Notes: a model not told the origin generated them from the sequence alone. Positions 19,959 through 28,549 are shown, numbered from the stretch's first letter. The stretch is DNA of 64,000 nucleotides from Kibdelosporangium philippinense (GCF_021390435.2 NZ_JAJVCN010000004.1:2026501-2090500), one strand, 5' to 3'. Numbers and translations are program-made.

Positions 19959-21971
19959 GTGAACACACCGAAACTCAGCCGATTCGAGCGGCTCGCGGGC
20001 TGGTCGCGACGACACCGCTGGCTCGCCGTGATTCTCTGGGTGGTGGCGCTCGCCGGGATCACGTTCGCCTCGCAGGCGATCGGCAGCGACTACCACAACG
20101 ACCACACCATGCCAGGGACCGAATCCCAGCAGGTCGCCGACATGTTCAACAACAGCAACACGGTGGACACGATCCAGGTCGTCGCCGAGGGCGACCTGTC
20201 GAAATTTCCCGCTGTACTGGACAAAGTCCGCGGTTTGCCGCATGTCGCGCAGGTCCAGGAGCCTGAGACGAGCGGAAACATCGCGTTCGCGACCGTCGCG
20301 TTGGACGCCAAAGGCGTGCCGGACGAGGATGTCCGCCGGATCATCGACACCGCGAAATCCACCGAATTGAAGGTTGAGCTGGGTGGCGAGCCGATCCGCG
20401 CCGCCGAGGAAACCGCGGGCGGCGGCGCGGAAGGCCTGGGAATGCTTGCCGCACTGGTGATCCTGGTGCTGATGTTCGGCTCAATCCTGGCCGCGGGACT
20501 GCCGATCATCACTGCCGTTTTCGCGGTTGGCACGACCGTCGGGATCATCGTGCTCGCGTCGCACCTTGTGGACCTGCCGGATTACGCGCCGCCGGTGATG
20601 ATCCTTGTCGGGCTTGGTGTCGGCGTCGACTACGCGTTGCTGATCTTTGCAAGGTATCGCAGTGAGCTGCTGGCCGGTGCCTCTCGGGAGGCCGCCGCGA
20701 CCAGGGCTTTGGACACTGCTGGCCGGTCGGTGCTGTTCGCCGGTTGTACGGTGATCATCGCATTGCTTGGGCTCTTGGCACTCGGCCTTGGATCGTTGCA
20801 GGGGCTCGCGTTGGCCGTGACGTTGACTGTCCTTTTGACACTTGTCGCCTCCCTGACTCTGTTGCCTTCGCTGCTTTCCTTGTTGGGGAAACGGATCGAG
20901 AAGGCCGTCATGCGCCGGGCACACAAGCCGCACGGCAACCGTTGGCGTGCTTGGGCTTCTGGTGTGCAAAGGCGCCCATGGCCCGCGTTGGTTCTCGCTG
21001 TTGCTGCTCTTGGCGCGCTGTCGCTTCCTGCAGTGGGAATGCGCCTGGGTTTTGCTGACGCGGGGACGGAATCGACGAGTACGACCTCCCGTCAGGCGTA
21101 TGATTTGCTGGCAAAGGGTTTCGGCCCTGGTTTCAACGGTCCACTTGTGGTCGTGTCCCAAGGAGACGAGCCACGGTTGCCGCAGGCGCTGGCCGAAACG
21201 CCTGGCGTTGCCAAGGTCTTGCCGCCGCGTGAGACTCCACAGGGGACCGTGGTGATGCTCTATCCCGCGACGGCACCACAGGACGCGGCAACCAACGACC
21301 TCGTTGTCCGGTTGCGTAACGACGTTCTGCCTCGACTGTCCGGGACATTCCTGGTCGGCGGGTCCACAGCCGCGGCTGATGACTTCGCGACGGCCGTCAG
21401 CGACCGATTGCCGCTGTTCATCCTGGTCGTCGTGGGTCTGTCGGCCCTGCTGCTGATGATCGTGTTCCGGTCGATCCTGATCCCGGTCAAAGCGGCCGTG
21501 CTGAACCTGCTGAGCATCGGCGCGTCGATGGGCGTGGTCACCCTTGTCTACGGCGACGGGCTTTTCGGTGTCCAATCAGGACCGATCGAGGCGTTCGTGC
21601 CGGTGTTGATCTTCGCGATCGTTTTCGGACTGTCCATGGACTACGAAGTGTTCCTGCTGTCCCGGATGCACGAGGAATGGCGCAGGACCGGCGACGCCGC
21701 GTTGGCCGTTCGCGAAGGGATGGCCAGCACCGGCGGCGTGATCACGGCGGCTGCCGCGATCATGATCGTGGTGTTCGGCGCGTTCCTGTTCAGCGAGGAC
21801 CGGATGCTGCAGCAGTTCGGGCTCGGCCTCGCGGTCGCCGTGCTGCTGGACGCGGTCGTGATCCGGTGCCTGATCGTGCCTGCGGTGATGGGGCTGTTCG
21901 GGCAGGCGGCATGGTGGCTACCCCGTCCGATGCAGCGCGGATTGCCCGAATTGGCTCTGGAAAAGGCCTGA
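19959..21971 (+). CDS. MMPL/RND-family membrane transporter
   Basis: A 670-aa exporter in two homologous halves. Each half has an N-terminal helix, a periplasmic porter loop (first loop with MPGTESQQVADMFNN) and five helices. The second half begins near residue 330. Conserved membrane motifs include VGLGVGVDYALLIFARYRSEL and FGLSMDYEVFLLSRMHEEWR, the proton-relay Asp-Tyr pairs of MMPL proteins. Likely cargo is a lipid or hydrophobic metabolite. It lies 100 bp after the two-component genes. The GTG start has no strong ribosome-binding site. Confidence 0.94.
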   Translation: MNTPKLSRFERLAGWSRRHRWLAVILWVVALAGITFASQAIGSDYHNDHTMPGTESQQVADMFNNSNTVDTIQVVAEGDLSKFPAVLDKVRGLPHVAQVQEPETSGNIAFATVALDAKGVPDEDVRRIIDTAKSTELKVELGGEPIRAAEETAGGGAEGLGMLAALVILVLMFGSILAAGLPIITAVFAVGTTVGIIVLASHLVDLPDYAPPVMILVGLGVGVDYALLIFARYRSELLAGASREAAATRALDTAGRSVLFAGCTVIIALLGLLALGLGSLQGLALAVTLTVLLTLVASLTLLPSLLSLLGKRIEKAVMRRAHKPHGNRWRAWASGVQRRPWPALVLAVAALGALSLPAVGMRLGFADAGTESTSTTSRQAYDLLAKGFGPGFNGPLVVVSQGDEPRLPQALAETPGVAKVLPPRETPQGTVVMLYPATAPQDAATNDLVVRLRNDVLPRLSGTFLVGGSTAAADDFATAVSDRLPLFILVVVGLSALLLMIVFRSILIPVKAAVLNLLSIGASMGVVTLVYGDGLFGVQSGPIEAFVPVLIFAIVFGLSMDYEVFLLSRMHEEWRRTGDAALAVREGMASTGGVITAAAAIMIVVFGAFLFSEDRMLQQFGLGLAVAVLLDAVVIRCLIVPAVMGLFGQAAWWLPRPMQRGLPELALEKA

Positions 21972-22001
21972 CAGCGGCATAAATACCCACCCGGAAGGCC
22001 G

Positions 22002-22640
22002 GTGAAATGTGCCTACCATCTGCGGGTGGTGCCGGGGTCCGCGGAACTTGAGCTGCTCAGCAGCGGGTTGCGCTACGCGCTCGACACGGCCTCGGCGACG
22101 CTGTTGATGGTCGGAGCCGGTGTCGTCGCCAAGCCGGAACCCTGGTTGTGCGATCAAGCCGCGCGCGACCTCGCCGGAATTCGCGCATCGAGAGACGTCG
22201 AGCTGGTCACCTTGTTGACCGGCTTGGCATCCGGCTCTCTTGATCCGGGTGACCCGGTTTTCCGACGCCGCTGCTCGCTGACGGCCGCACGGCTCCGGCG
22301 ACTGTTCACCGAAGCCGACCCATTGTTGTCCGAGCTCAGAACCTGCATCGAGCACGCCGAACGTAACGGTGTCTCGGTCCGATTCGCCGAGCGCGGTCTC
22401 TGTCCACGGGTTCCCGTCGAGGCGCGCTGTGTGCTCATCGCACCCGCGGTCGCGATGCTGGCGGCCGCGAGCGTCGCAAGAGTGTCCGTTGTCGGCGCGC
22501 CGGAATCCGTGACCGTGAGCGTGGTGTCCGACTCACCGCCGGAGTCGGTACCTGCGGTTTCGTGTGTCGGCGTGAGCATGTCGACCGTCCGGTGCGGTCA
22601 ACGAATCTGGGTCGAGACGACCTGGATGAGGGGTGAATGA
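22002..22640 (+). CDS. Degenerate histidine-kinase-like protein
   Basis: A 212-aa soluble protein of unknown role. The middle (RRCSLTAARLRRLFTEADPL, ELRTCIEHAERNGVSVRFAE) and end (VEARCVLIAPAVAMLAAASVARVSVVGAPESVTVSVVSDSP) resemble the fold of a NarL-type kinase ATPase domain. However, the phospho-accepting HD motif, the N-box Asn and the G boxes are all missing. It sits 39 bp before a LuxR-type response regulator that lacks another kinase, so it probably works with that protein. The GTG 22002 start follows GGAAGG closely; GTG 22026 is an alternative. Confidence 0.7.
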   Translation: MKCAYHLRVVPGSAELELLSSGLRYALDTASATLLMVGAGVVAKPEPWLCDQAARDLAGIRASRDVELVTLLTGLASGSLDPGDPVFRRRCSLTAARLRRLFTEADPLLSELRTCIEHAERNGVSVRFAERGLCPRVPVEARCVLIAPAVAMLAAASVARVSVVGAPESVTVSVVSDSPPESVPAVSCVGVSMSTVRCGQRIWVETTWMRGE

Positions 22641-22679
22641 CTGTCACACTGAGCGGTCGGTGGTGAATAACGTGATGCC

Positions 22680-23306
22680 ATGGGGATCACAGTCGGGGTG
22701 ATCGAAGACCACCCACTCTTCCGCTCAGCCGTGGCGCAGCTGATCACGGAGTCACCAGACTTCGAGCTCGACGCGGTGGCCGAATCCGTCGCCCAGTTCG
22801 CGGTCCGCCGAAGACACCCATCAGCGGTGGTCATCCTCGACCTCGGACTGCCAGGATTGTGTGGTGCGGCGGCAGTGATGGAAGTCGTCACCATGGGCCA
22901 CAAAGTGCTTGTGGTCAGCGCGAACGCAGGCCAGCACGAGGTACTCGGTGCCATGGCCGCGGGGGCACGCGGATTCCTCGCGAAGGACGTCGAAGCGGAC
23001 GAGCTACTGCGCGCCCTGCGCCAGATCGCCCAGGGCGACAGCTACATCTCGCCAACCTTGGCCTCGTACATGCTGTCGGCCTCGCGCGGCAGGCACGTGA
23101 TCGAACTGTCCACACGGGAGCGTGAAGTCCTTTCCCTTGTGGCGTCCGGCGAACGTGACCAGGATATCGCGGTTGAGCTCGCGATCAGCATCCGTACGGT
23201 CAGGTCCTATCTGGACAGGATCAGGGACAAGACCGGCCAGCGCCGCCGTTCCGAGCTGACGCGTTATGCCATCGAGCAAGGAGTGCTCACCCGCCGATCA
23301 GCCTAG
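22680..23306 (+). CDS. LuxR-family response regulator
   Basis: A 208-aa regulator. The receiver domain starts VGVIEDHPLFRSAVAQLI and carries VVILDLGLPG (phospho-Asp near 58), VVSANAG and a conserved Lys in FLAKDVEADEL. The DNA-binding domain shows LSTREREVLSLVASGERDQD and ISIRTVRSYLDRIRDKTGQR. It is paired with the degenerate kinase-like gene upstream, so its phosphate source is unclear. A palindromic terminator-like element starts at its stop codon. Confidence 0.94.
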   Translation: MGITVGVIEDHPLFRSAVAQLITESPDFELDAVAESVAQFAVRRRHPSAVVILDLGLPGLCGAAAVMEVVTMGHKVLVVSANAGQHEVLGAMAAGARGFLAKDVEADELLRALRQIAQGDSYISPTLASYMLSASRGRHVIELSTREREVLSLVASGERDQDIAVELAISIRTVRSYLDRIRDKTGQRRRSELTRYAIEQGVLTRRSA

Positions 23307-23354
23307 CCTCGTGAGTGGTTATGCGGGTTAGAACACGCATAACCACTCACGAGG
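23307..23354. terminator. Palindromic CCTCGTGAGTG element, copy 2
   Basis: The same 48-bp structure as copy 1, with arms CCTCGTGAGTGGTTATGCG and CGCATAACCACTCACGAGG and an identical GGTTAGAACA core. It starts at the response regulator stop and ends exactly where the truncated DUF4111 coding sequence begins. Confidence 0.8.
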
Positions 23355-23986
23355 TCGTCAAAGGCCTGAACGGCGCCGCGCGGCCGTTGCCTGCCTTGCA
23401 TATCCTCGGAAATTTGGTTACCGCCGGTCGTGCCGTGCTTCGCGGCCAACCAGGGATTCCTGGCACGATGAACGGTGTTTTCGTTGCCACCGAAGAGATT
23501 TCCAAGCCGGTCACGCAGATCCGGCCGATCGCGTCGCACTCCGGGCGTCGGTTCAAATGGAGGAGCGGGTTCGACGTGAACCCGGTGATGTGGAAAGTAT
23601 TGCAGGAAAAGGGCATTGCATTTCGCGGGCCGGAACCGGCGGAATGGGGGCTCGATCCAGAACCTGGCGCGCTGCGGTCGTGGACCCTTGATCAACTGAA
23701 TGACCACTGGCGCTGGTTCGCGGAGAAATGTTTGTCCGACGACCCGCCGCGTAAACCGTTCATTTCGGCGAGCAAGGTGGCCATCGCGCGGGTGACCGGG
23801 GCGCCGAGGCTGCACTGCACGGTCACCACCGGCGAGATCATCTCGAAGGACGCCGCCGCGCAGTACGCGCTGGACACGTTCGGTGTCCGGCTCGGTGATC
23901 TCAAAACCCCCAGGCAGGTGGGGGAATTCATGCTCGAGGTGATTTCCGACGCCGGACGGGAGTCTTTTCGCGGTCTCGAACGTTGA
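23355..23986 (+). pseudogene. 5'-truncated DUF4111 (AadA-like) nucleotidyltransferase
   Basis: The frame encodes the C-terminal part of an AadA-like/DUF4111 protein: GRRFKWRSGFDVNPVMWKVL, GIAFRGPEPAEWGLDPEPGA, and the substrate-binding segment APRLHCTVTTGEIISKDAAA followed by QYALDTFG. The N-terminal nucleotidyltransferase domain with its GSxAxG...SDxD catalytic motif is absent from the window. The frame opens only inside the palindrome (in-frame stop at 23312, GTG at 23315) and no ribosome-binding site precedes any start. The coding bias is still good and there is no internal stop, so the truncation may be recent. It could be expressed by read-through, but without catalytic residues it cannot be an active transferase. 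Confidence 0.65.
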
Positions 23987-23993
23987 TGAGAGT

Positions 23994-24407
23994 ATGCCCG
24001 TTTTGATCCTGTTGTTGCTGGCGATGGCGGTCGAGCTCACCGTACTGGTGCTGATCGGCTCGGCGATCGGTGTGCTGCCGACGATTCTGCTGGTGGTCGC
24101 GGCCACCGTGATCGGTGTCGTGCTGCTGCGCCGCGAGGGGATGCGGGCGCTGACGGCGTTTCAGTCGAAGGTCAGATCCGGCCAGGAGCCGCAGGGGGAG
24201 ATGCTCGACGGCGTACTGATCGCGGTCGCCGGGATTCTGGTCGTGCTCCCCGGTTTCGTCAGCGATGTACTGGCGATCGCCCTTTTGTTCCCGCCGACGC
24301 GGGCGTTGATCCGCGGCCGCGTGCTAAAACGGGCTGAAGCGCGTGCGCGTCGCTACCGCGAGGGCGGTGGGCAGATCTTCATCGTGGACGCGCGGCCAAG
24401 TGACTAG
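23994..24407 (+). CDS. fxsA: FxsA-family membrane protein
   Basis: A 137-aa protein with two to three hydrophobic segments (VLILLLLAMAVELTVLVLIG; LPTILLVVAATVIGVVLLRR; DGVLIAVAGILVVLPGFVSD) and the family pattern E-TVLVLIG, LPGFVSDVLAIALLFPPTRA. E. coli FxsA is an inner-membrane protein whose excess blocks phage T7 exclusion by the F plasmid. Its function in actinobacteria is unknown. It starts 8 bp after the DUF4111 remnant. Its TAG stop lies in the CTAG target duplicated by the adjacent insertion sequence, so the coding region is intact. Confidence 0.9.
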   Translation: MPVLILLLLAMAVELTVLVLIGSAIGVLPTILLVVAATVIGVVLLRREGMRALTAFQSKVRSGQEPQGEMLDGVLIAVAGILVVLPGFVSDVLAIALLFPPTRALIRGRVLKRAEARARRYREGGGQIFIVDARPSD

Positions 24408-24425
24408 TACGGCAGCAGCCATTCG
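24404..24425. repeat. CTAG target duplication and left inverted repeat of the IS
   Basis: CTAG (24404-24407) is followed by TACGGCAGCAGCCATTCG (24408-24425), the exact complement of the right end at 25908-25925. A further TGACCTG match lies just inside both ends. Confidence 0.9.
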
Positions 24426-25925
24426 TTAGCTGACCTGGGTGATCTTGATGTCGCGGGCGAGTCTGGCGCGTTTGTGGAACCAGCGTGATCGTGCTTGATG
24501 CCTGCGGCGCCAGTTCACCCAGTGGGTTGCGTGTCCAGGTGGTCGGGGTGTGGTGGTGCCGGCGATCAGATGCTTGATTTCGGGGATGGTGAGCGGGATC
24601 AGGCCGGGATCAGCGGGTGGGAGCTGGTCGGGGTGTAGGGGTTCGGGGGCTTGACTGTCGGTGCGGTCGCGGAGCAGTGCGGCGGTGACCGCGCAGACCG
24701 CAAGAGCGGCGCATACAAGCACGGCGTGTCGGGCGATCGCGGTGTAGAGCCTGACCTGAGCCTGGTCCAGGCCGAAACAGTCTTTGCCGAACTCGAATCC
24801 TTCCTCGACAGGCCAACGCAGCCCGGCGGCGCGGATCAGCCGGGTCTTGGTGAGCAGTGCGCTTTCGGGCACGTAGCAGTAGTGGAAGGCCAACTCGCCG
24901 GTGCGCAGGTGTTTGCGGATGAGGAGGTAGTGGCGGGCCGAGTTGGTGGCGATCCAGGCCCAGGCATACCACCGGTCGCCTTTGGAGCCCTTGCCGGCCG
25001 AGCGGATTTCCCACTGTCGCTCGCGTTTCAGCAATGTCTTCGTGGCCTGGTCGCAGGACAGCTCCATGCCGCTGGACAGGATGATCCGGAAGTTCTTCTG
25101 AACCCGCAGCACATAGGCTTGCTTGTCGGCCTCGAAGTGGGCCCGCAACTCGGTGCAGCTGCCGTAAACCTCGTCCCCGCAGTAGAAATCAGGCCGGAAC
25201 CCGTCCGCGGCCACCGTCGTGCAGATGTCGATGGCCAACTGTCCTTTGGTGCGGAACGTCAGATCCAGGGGAAGCGCCGAGCGCAGCGACGTCACCGGGT
25301 CGCTGATGTGCTCTTCGGGAATCCACTGTTGGAACCCGATCAACGCATGCCCGACACCTTCGCGCACATAGGACAGGTGCACCGTGTTGATCCCGTTCTC
25401 CACCCGACCCGCGCAGCCCAGATGCTGCCGTTTGACACCCGCGGTGGCTTCACCTTTCTTCTGCTGCCCCGTCTCATCCAGCGCCCCGATCACCAACTTC
25501 CCGCGCCGGCGCCCGCCCTTGCGGGCCGCTTCCTCCAACCCGGACACCGCGAACCGCCGGATCTGCGCCATCGCCTCGGCCTCGTCCCACACCGCCCGGT
25601 TCAGCAGCCGCTGCGTCCGATCCGGTGTCCGGTCCCCGACATACTCAGCGATGGTCCAGCCGTTCCGTTTCGGCAGCTCGCTTGTCACCGCCCGCACGTA
25701 CTTACGCGCCTGCACGAACGGCTCGATCCGCCGAAAACACGAACGCAGCCGTTCGGACAGCTCACCCAGTTTCCGCCCAGCCAACCGAGCACCTATCCTG
25801 GCAGCCGCAGCCGCCTGCGATCCTGTAGTTCTCACAAACACATGATCAACAGGCGGCTGCCCCATGTCGCCACCGGCCCCAGCTACACATCCCCACAGGT
25901 CACAACCCGAATGGCTGCTGCCGTA
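24408..25925. mobile_element. Complete IS701-family insertion sequence
   Basis: The element is 1518 bp, bounded by perfect 18-bp terminal inverted repeats and flanked on both sides by CTAG. A 4-bp CTAG target is the known preference of IS701-type elements. It carries one transposase gene on the minus strand. Both ends and the gene appear intact, so it may be active. It separates fxsA from the DUF3616 gene. Confidence 0.9.
24426..25865 (-). CDS. IS701-family DDE transposase
   Basis: A 479-aa transposase. Motifs of the DDE catalytic core are visible: LVIGALDETGQQKKGEATAG (first Asp), FYCGDEVYGSCTEL (second Asp) and WPVEEGFEFGKDCFGLDQAQ (Glu). The block VKRQHLGCAGRVENGINTVH is typical of IS701 and related IS4-superfamily enzymes. 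A basic C-terminal tail ends at a TAA touching the left inverted repeat. No frameshift or internal stop is present. Confidence 0.95.
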   Translation of the reverse strand: MGQPPVDHVFVRTTGSQAAAAARIGARLAGRKLGELSERLRSCFRRIEPFVQARKYVRAVTSELPKRNGWTIAEYVGDRTPDRTQRLLNRAVWDEAEAMAQIRRFAVSGLEEAARKGGRRRGKLVIGALDETGQQKKGEATAGVKRQHLGCAGRVENGINTVHLSYVREGVGHALIGFQQWIPEEHISDPVTSLRSALPLDLTFRTKGQLAIDICTTVAADGFRPDFYCGDEVYGSCTELRAHFEADKQAYVLRVQKNFRIILSSGMELSCDQATKTLLKRERQWEIRSAGKGSKGDRWYAWAWIATNSARHYLLIRKHLRTGELAFHYCYVPESALLTKTRLIRAAGLRWPVEEGFEFGKDCFGLDQAQVRLYTAIARHAVLVCAALAVCAVTAALLRDRTDSQAPEPLHPDQLPPADPGLIPLTIPEIKHLIAGTTTPRPPGHATHWVNWRRRHQARSRWFHKRARLARDIKITQVS

Positions 25926-25929
25926 CTAG
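25908..25929. repeat. Right inverted repeat and CTAG target duplication of the IS
   Basis: CGAATGGCTGCTGCCGTA (25908-25925) is the exact complement of the left end and is followed by CTAG (25926-25929). The next gene starts 10 bp later, so the IS took over its 5' region. Confidence 0.9.
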
Positions 25930-25938
25930 AGGGGGCCC

Positions 25939-26976
25939 ATGACCGTCAATCGCCAGGTCCGGCTGCGGTTCGAGACCGGTGCCGTCGAGGCACAGACGCA
26001 CGTCAACCTGTCCGCGGTCCGCAGCGACGGGCGCTATCTGTGGATCGCGGGCGACGAGACCGCGACCATCGAGCGGTTGACCGCCGACGAGATCGGCCGT
26101 CCGGCCGAGTACGCGGAACACGTGACGTTCCCATTACCAGACGTGATCAAGCTGCCCGGACAGGCAGAAGAAGAGGTCGATGTCGAAGGCCTCACCCGCG
26201 TCGGTCCATACCTGTGGGCGGTCGGATCGCACAGCGCGAAACGCAAGAAGCTCAAGCGGGAACACTCCGATGCCAAGTCCGCCAAGCGATTGGCGAACGT
26301 GAGCATGGAACCGTCCCGCCGCGTGCTCGCCCGCCTTGCCATCGAGAACGACGAACCAGTCGCCCGCAGCAGCGACGGGTACACGAGTGCCGCGCTGGGC
26401 AAGCCCGGCCTGATCGACCTGTTGGAAGACGACGAGCACCTCGCGCCCTTCCTCGCCATTCCCGGCAAGGACAATGGTTTGGACATCGAAGGCATCGCGG
26501 CGGCGGGTCAACCAGGCGAGGAGCGCGTGTTCCTTGGCCTGCGCGGGCCGGTGCTGCGCGGCTGGGCCGTGATCTTGCAGCTGGCGCCGCGGGCCGATGG
26601 GGACGAGCTGAAGCTGGAGAAGCTCAACGGCGACCGGTACGTCAAACACTTCCTGGACATCGACGGCCTTGGCGTGCGCGACATGTGCGTGCACGGCGAC
26701 GACCTGTTGCTCCTGGCCGGTCCGTCGATGGATCTCGACGGGCCCGTGCGCGTCTACCGTTGGCGGAACGCGGCGGACCTGAAGACCGCGGATGTCGTGC
26801 ATCGGGATGAGCTGGAGAAGGTCCTCGACCTGCCTTATGGCGAGGGCGACGATCACGCCGAGGGCATCGCGCTGCTGCCCGACAACGAACTGCTCGTGGT
26901 GTACGACAGCCCGGCGGAGGCTCGGCTGATCGAGCCGGGCGTGGTTCTCGCGGATGTGGTGAGCTTGCCTTCGTGA
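25939..26976 (+). CDS. DUF3616-domain beta-propeller-like protein
   Basis: A 345-aa protein with the DUF3616 pattern of repeated strands: HVNLSAVRSDGRYLWIAGDE, VDVEGLTRVGPYLWAVGSHS, NGLDIEGIAAAGQPGEERVF, and DHAEGIALLPDNELLVVYDS. No signal peptide is seen. The DVEG/DIEG/HAEG motifs recur like acidic blade loops in phosphodiesterase-like propellers, but no activity is established. AGAGGGGG precedes the ATG. The IS ends 13 bp upstream, so its native promoter has probably been replaced. It overlaps the methyltransferase gene by 4 nt. Confidence 0.85.
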   Translation: MTVNRQVRLRFETGAVEAQTHVNLSAVRSDGRYLWIAGDETATIERLTADEIGRPAEYAEHVTFPLPDVIKLPGQAEEEVDVEGLTRVGPYLWAVGSHSAKRKKLKREHSDAKSAKRLANVSMEPSRRVLARLAIENDEPVARSSDGYTSAALGKPGLIDLLEDDEHLAPFLAIPGKDNGLDIEGIAAAGQPGEERVFLGLRGPVLRGWAVILQLAPRADGDELKLEKLNGDRYVKHFLDIDGLGVRDMCVHGDDLLLLAGPSMDLDGPVRVYRWRNAADLKTADVVHRDELEKVLDLPYGEGDDHAEGIALLPDNELLVVYDSPAEARLIEPGVVLADVVSLPS

Positions 26977-27473
26977 AAGTCCCGGACCGTGTCCGCTGGG
27001 CCTTGTCGGTCGTCGACCCAGGCCCAGCGGACCGCGTCCTGGAGATCGGCTGCGGCCCGGGTGTCGCCGCCGCGTTGGTGTGCTCCTTGCTGGAAACCGG
27101 GCACCTGCTGGCAATCGATCGCTCGGCGGTGGCTGTCCGGCGCACGGCTGAGCGCAATGCGTCTTATGTGGACTCGGGCCGGCTTTCGGTCAAGCAGGTG
27201 AGTCTTGGCGAGCTTTCGTTGCCACCTGCCAGTCTGGACAAGGCTTTCTGCGTGAACGTGAACCTGTTCTGGGTTGGCAATCCCGCTGCTGAGCTTGCCG
27301 TGCTCCGCAAAGCACTTCGCCAAGGCGGGCAGTTGTATATCTTGTACGGCGATGGCCCGACAAAGCATGACCGTGTGACACCGATGATCGCCGATGCGTT
27401 GCGGGACAACGGCTTCACCCAGGTTGAGGTGCTCACGGGCGGCGGCGTCGGAGTCCGCGCCAAGACTCGATGA
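26973..27473 (+). CDS. Class I SAM-dependent methyltransferase
   Basis: A 166-aa compact methyltransferase. Motif I is VLEIGCGPGVAAALV (about residues 23-37), the acidic motif II residue is in LLAIDRSAVAV, and motif IV corresponds to LDKAFCVNVNLFW. The enzyme transfers a methyl group from S-adenosylmethionine to an unknown acceptor. The GTG start overlaps the DUF3616 stop, so the two are co-translated. Confidence 0.9.
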   Translation: MKVPDRVRWALSVVDPGPADRVLEIGCGPGVAAALVCSLLETGHLLAIDRSAVAVRRTAERNASYVDSGRLSVKQVSLGELSLPPASLDKAFCVNVNLFWVGNPAAELAVLRKALRQGGQLYILYGDGPTKHDRVTPMIADALRDNGFTQVEVLTGGGVGVRAKTR

Positions 27474-27635
27474 ATACTCCACTGTGGCTCTGATCAGGGT
27501 CGGGTATTCCGGGCGCTGCCTTGAAAAGCGCGGATCTTGCCGGAATGGTGCAGCACATGACCGAGTTCCGCAGAACCAGTTCAAGGACAAGACTTGCCGC
27601 AGGGGAGCACGGCACCAGGCGGCTGCGCGACCAGA

Positions 27636-28097
27636 TCACCAAGTGGGGCGCAGCGCTGGCAGGTCCGGGCCCGCCATCGTGCGGATCAGCTTGGTGAGTT
27701 CGATCCGCAGACCGGGGAAGTCGACGGTCTCGCCGAGCTCGGCTTCCAGCCCCCGCAGGATCCGCCCGGCCACGGCCAAGTGCTGCGATGCCTTGTCGGT
27801 CAGCACGATCAGCTTGCGCCTGCCGCCTTCCGGATGTGGCTGGCGGGTGACGTACCCCTTCTCCGCGAGTTCGTCGACGATCTGACCGGCCGCTTGTTTG
27901 GTCACGCCGAGCCGGTCGGCGAGCTCGGTACCGGTCGCTCCCGACGACTTCAACGCCTGGAACACCGCGCCGTGGATCGGCCGCAGGTCCTGGTAGCCGG
28001 AGGCGTCAAGACGCGTGACGAACTCGCGCAGCACAAGCTGGAAACCCATGCCGAGCAGGAACGTCAGCTCGGTTCGGGCCAATGGGTCCTCTGGCAC
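27636..28097 (-). CDS. MarR-family transcriptional regulator
   Basis: A protein of about 153 aa with the MarR winged helix: GATGTELADRLGVTKQAAGQIVDELAEKGYVTRQPHPEGGRRKL. The frame extends to a TTG at 28124, but that codon lies in the nested palindrome that is probably its operator, so GTG 28097 is preferred. It is divergent from a cupin gene. It likely represses both by binding the TTGACTCA/TTTACTCA sites between them. Confidence 0.88.
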   Translation of the reverse strand: MPEDPLARTELTFLLGMGFQLVLREFVTRLDASGYQDLRPIHGAVFQALKSSGATGTELADRLGVTKQAAGQIVDELAEKGYVTRQPHPEGGRRKLIVLTDKASQHLAVAGRILRGLEAELGETVDFPGLRIELTKLIRTMAGPDLPALRPTW

Positions 28098-28116
28098 ATC
28101 CCTATCTTGACACACC

Positions 28117-28162
28117 TGAGTCAACCAACTTTACTCAACAGTGAGTAAAGCTACTTGACTCA
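28117..28162. promoter_or_regulatory. Nested palindromic operator for the MarR/cupin pair
   Basis: Two inverted repeats share one centre. Outer arms are TGAGTCAA (28117-28124) and TTGACTCA (28155-28162). Inner arms are TTTACTCA (28130-28137) and TGAGTAAA (28142-28149). A further TTGAC half-site lies near 28107. The AT-rich composition and the spacing fit a MarR dimer pair. Confidence 0.7.
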
Positions 28163-28180
28163 CTAACCGAAGGAGACACC

Positions 28181-28549
28181 TTGATCCACGTTGAGAACGC
28201 CCGCACCACCGAGTCGCCGAACGCCGTGCTCAACAGCCTGGCCACGCCAAGCCTCGGCAGCGCCGAGTTAACCGTCTGGCGGGTCAGCATGCGGCCAGGT
28301 GCCGAGGGGCCGGTGCACGTGATTGACCGTGAGCAGGTCTGGACCACGCTGGCGGGCTCGGTCGAGATCACTGCGGACGGTTCAACGAAACTTGTCCAGT
28401 CTGGACAATCGGCCATCCTGCCAGCCGGGGAGGTACGGCAGGTGCGGGTCGTCGACGGCCCGGTCGACGCGTTGGTCTGCATGTCGGTCGGGGGTTGCGC
28501 GACCGCGCCAGGCTCCGACGAGCGGCATCCGTTGCCATGGGCGCAATGA
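28181..28549 (+). CDS. Small cupin-domain protein
   Basis: A 122-aa single cupin barrel: WRVSMRPGAEGPVHVIDREQ (motif 1), VWTTLAGSVEITADG, and SGQSAILPAGEVRQVRVV (motif 2). Metal-ligand positions are only partly kept. The start is a TTG with GAAGGAG at ideal spacing, which outweighs the rare codon. It is divergent from marR and is the probable regulated target. Possible roles are ligand binding or a small oxygenase/isomerase. Confidence 0.85.
   Translation: MIHVENARTTESPNAVLNSLATPSLGSAELTVWRVSMRPGAEGPVHVIDREQVWTTLAGSVEITADGSTKLVQSGQSAILPAGEVRQVRVVDGPVDALVCMSVGGCATAPGSDERHPLPWAQ

Noticed and set aside
24651..26810. Plus-strand 719-aa frame across the IS and the DUF3616 gene
   Set aside because: It runs antisense through the transposase, across the IS end and out of frame through DUF3616, so it is an artefact of high GC.
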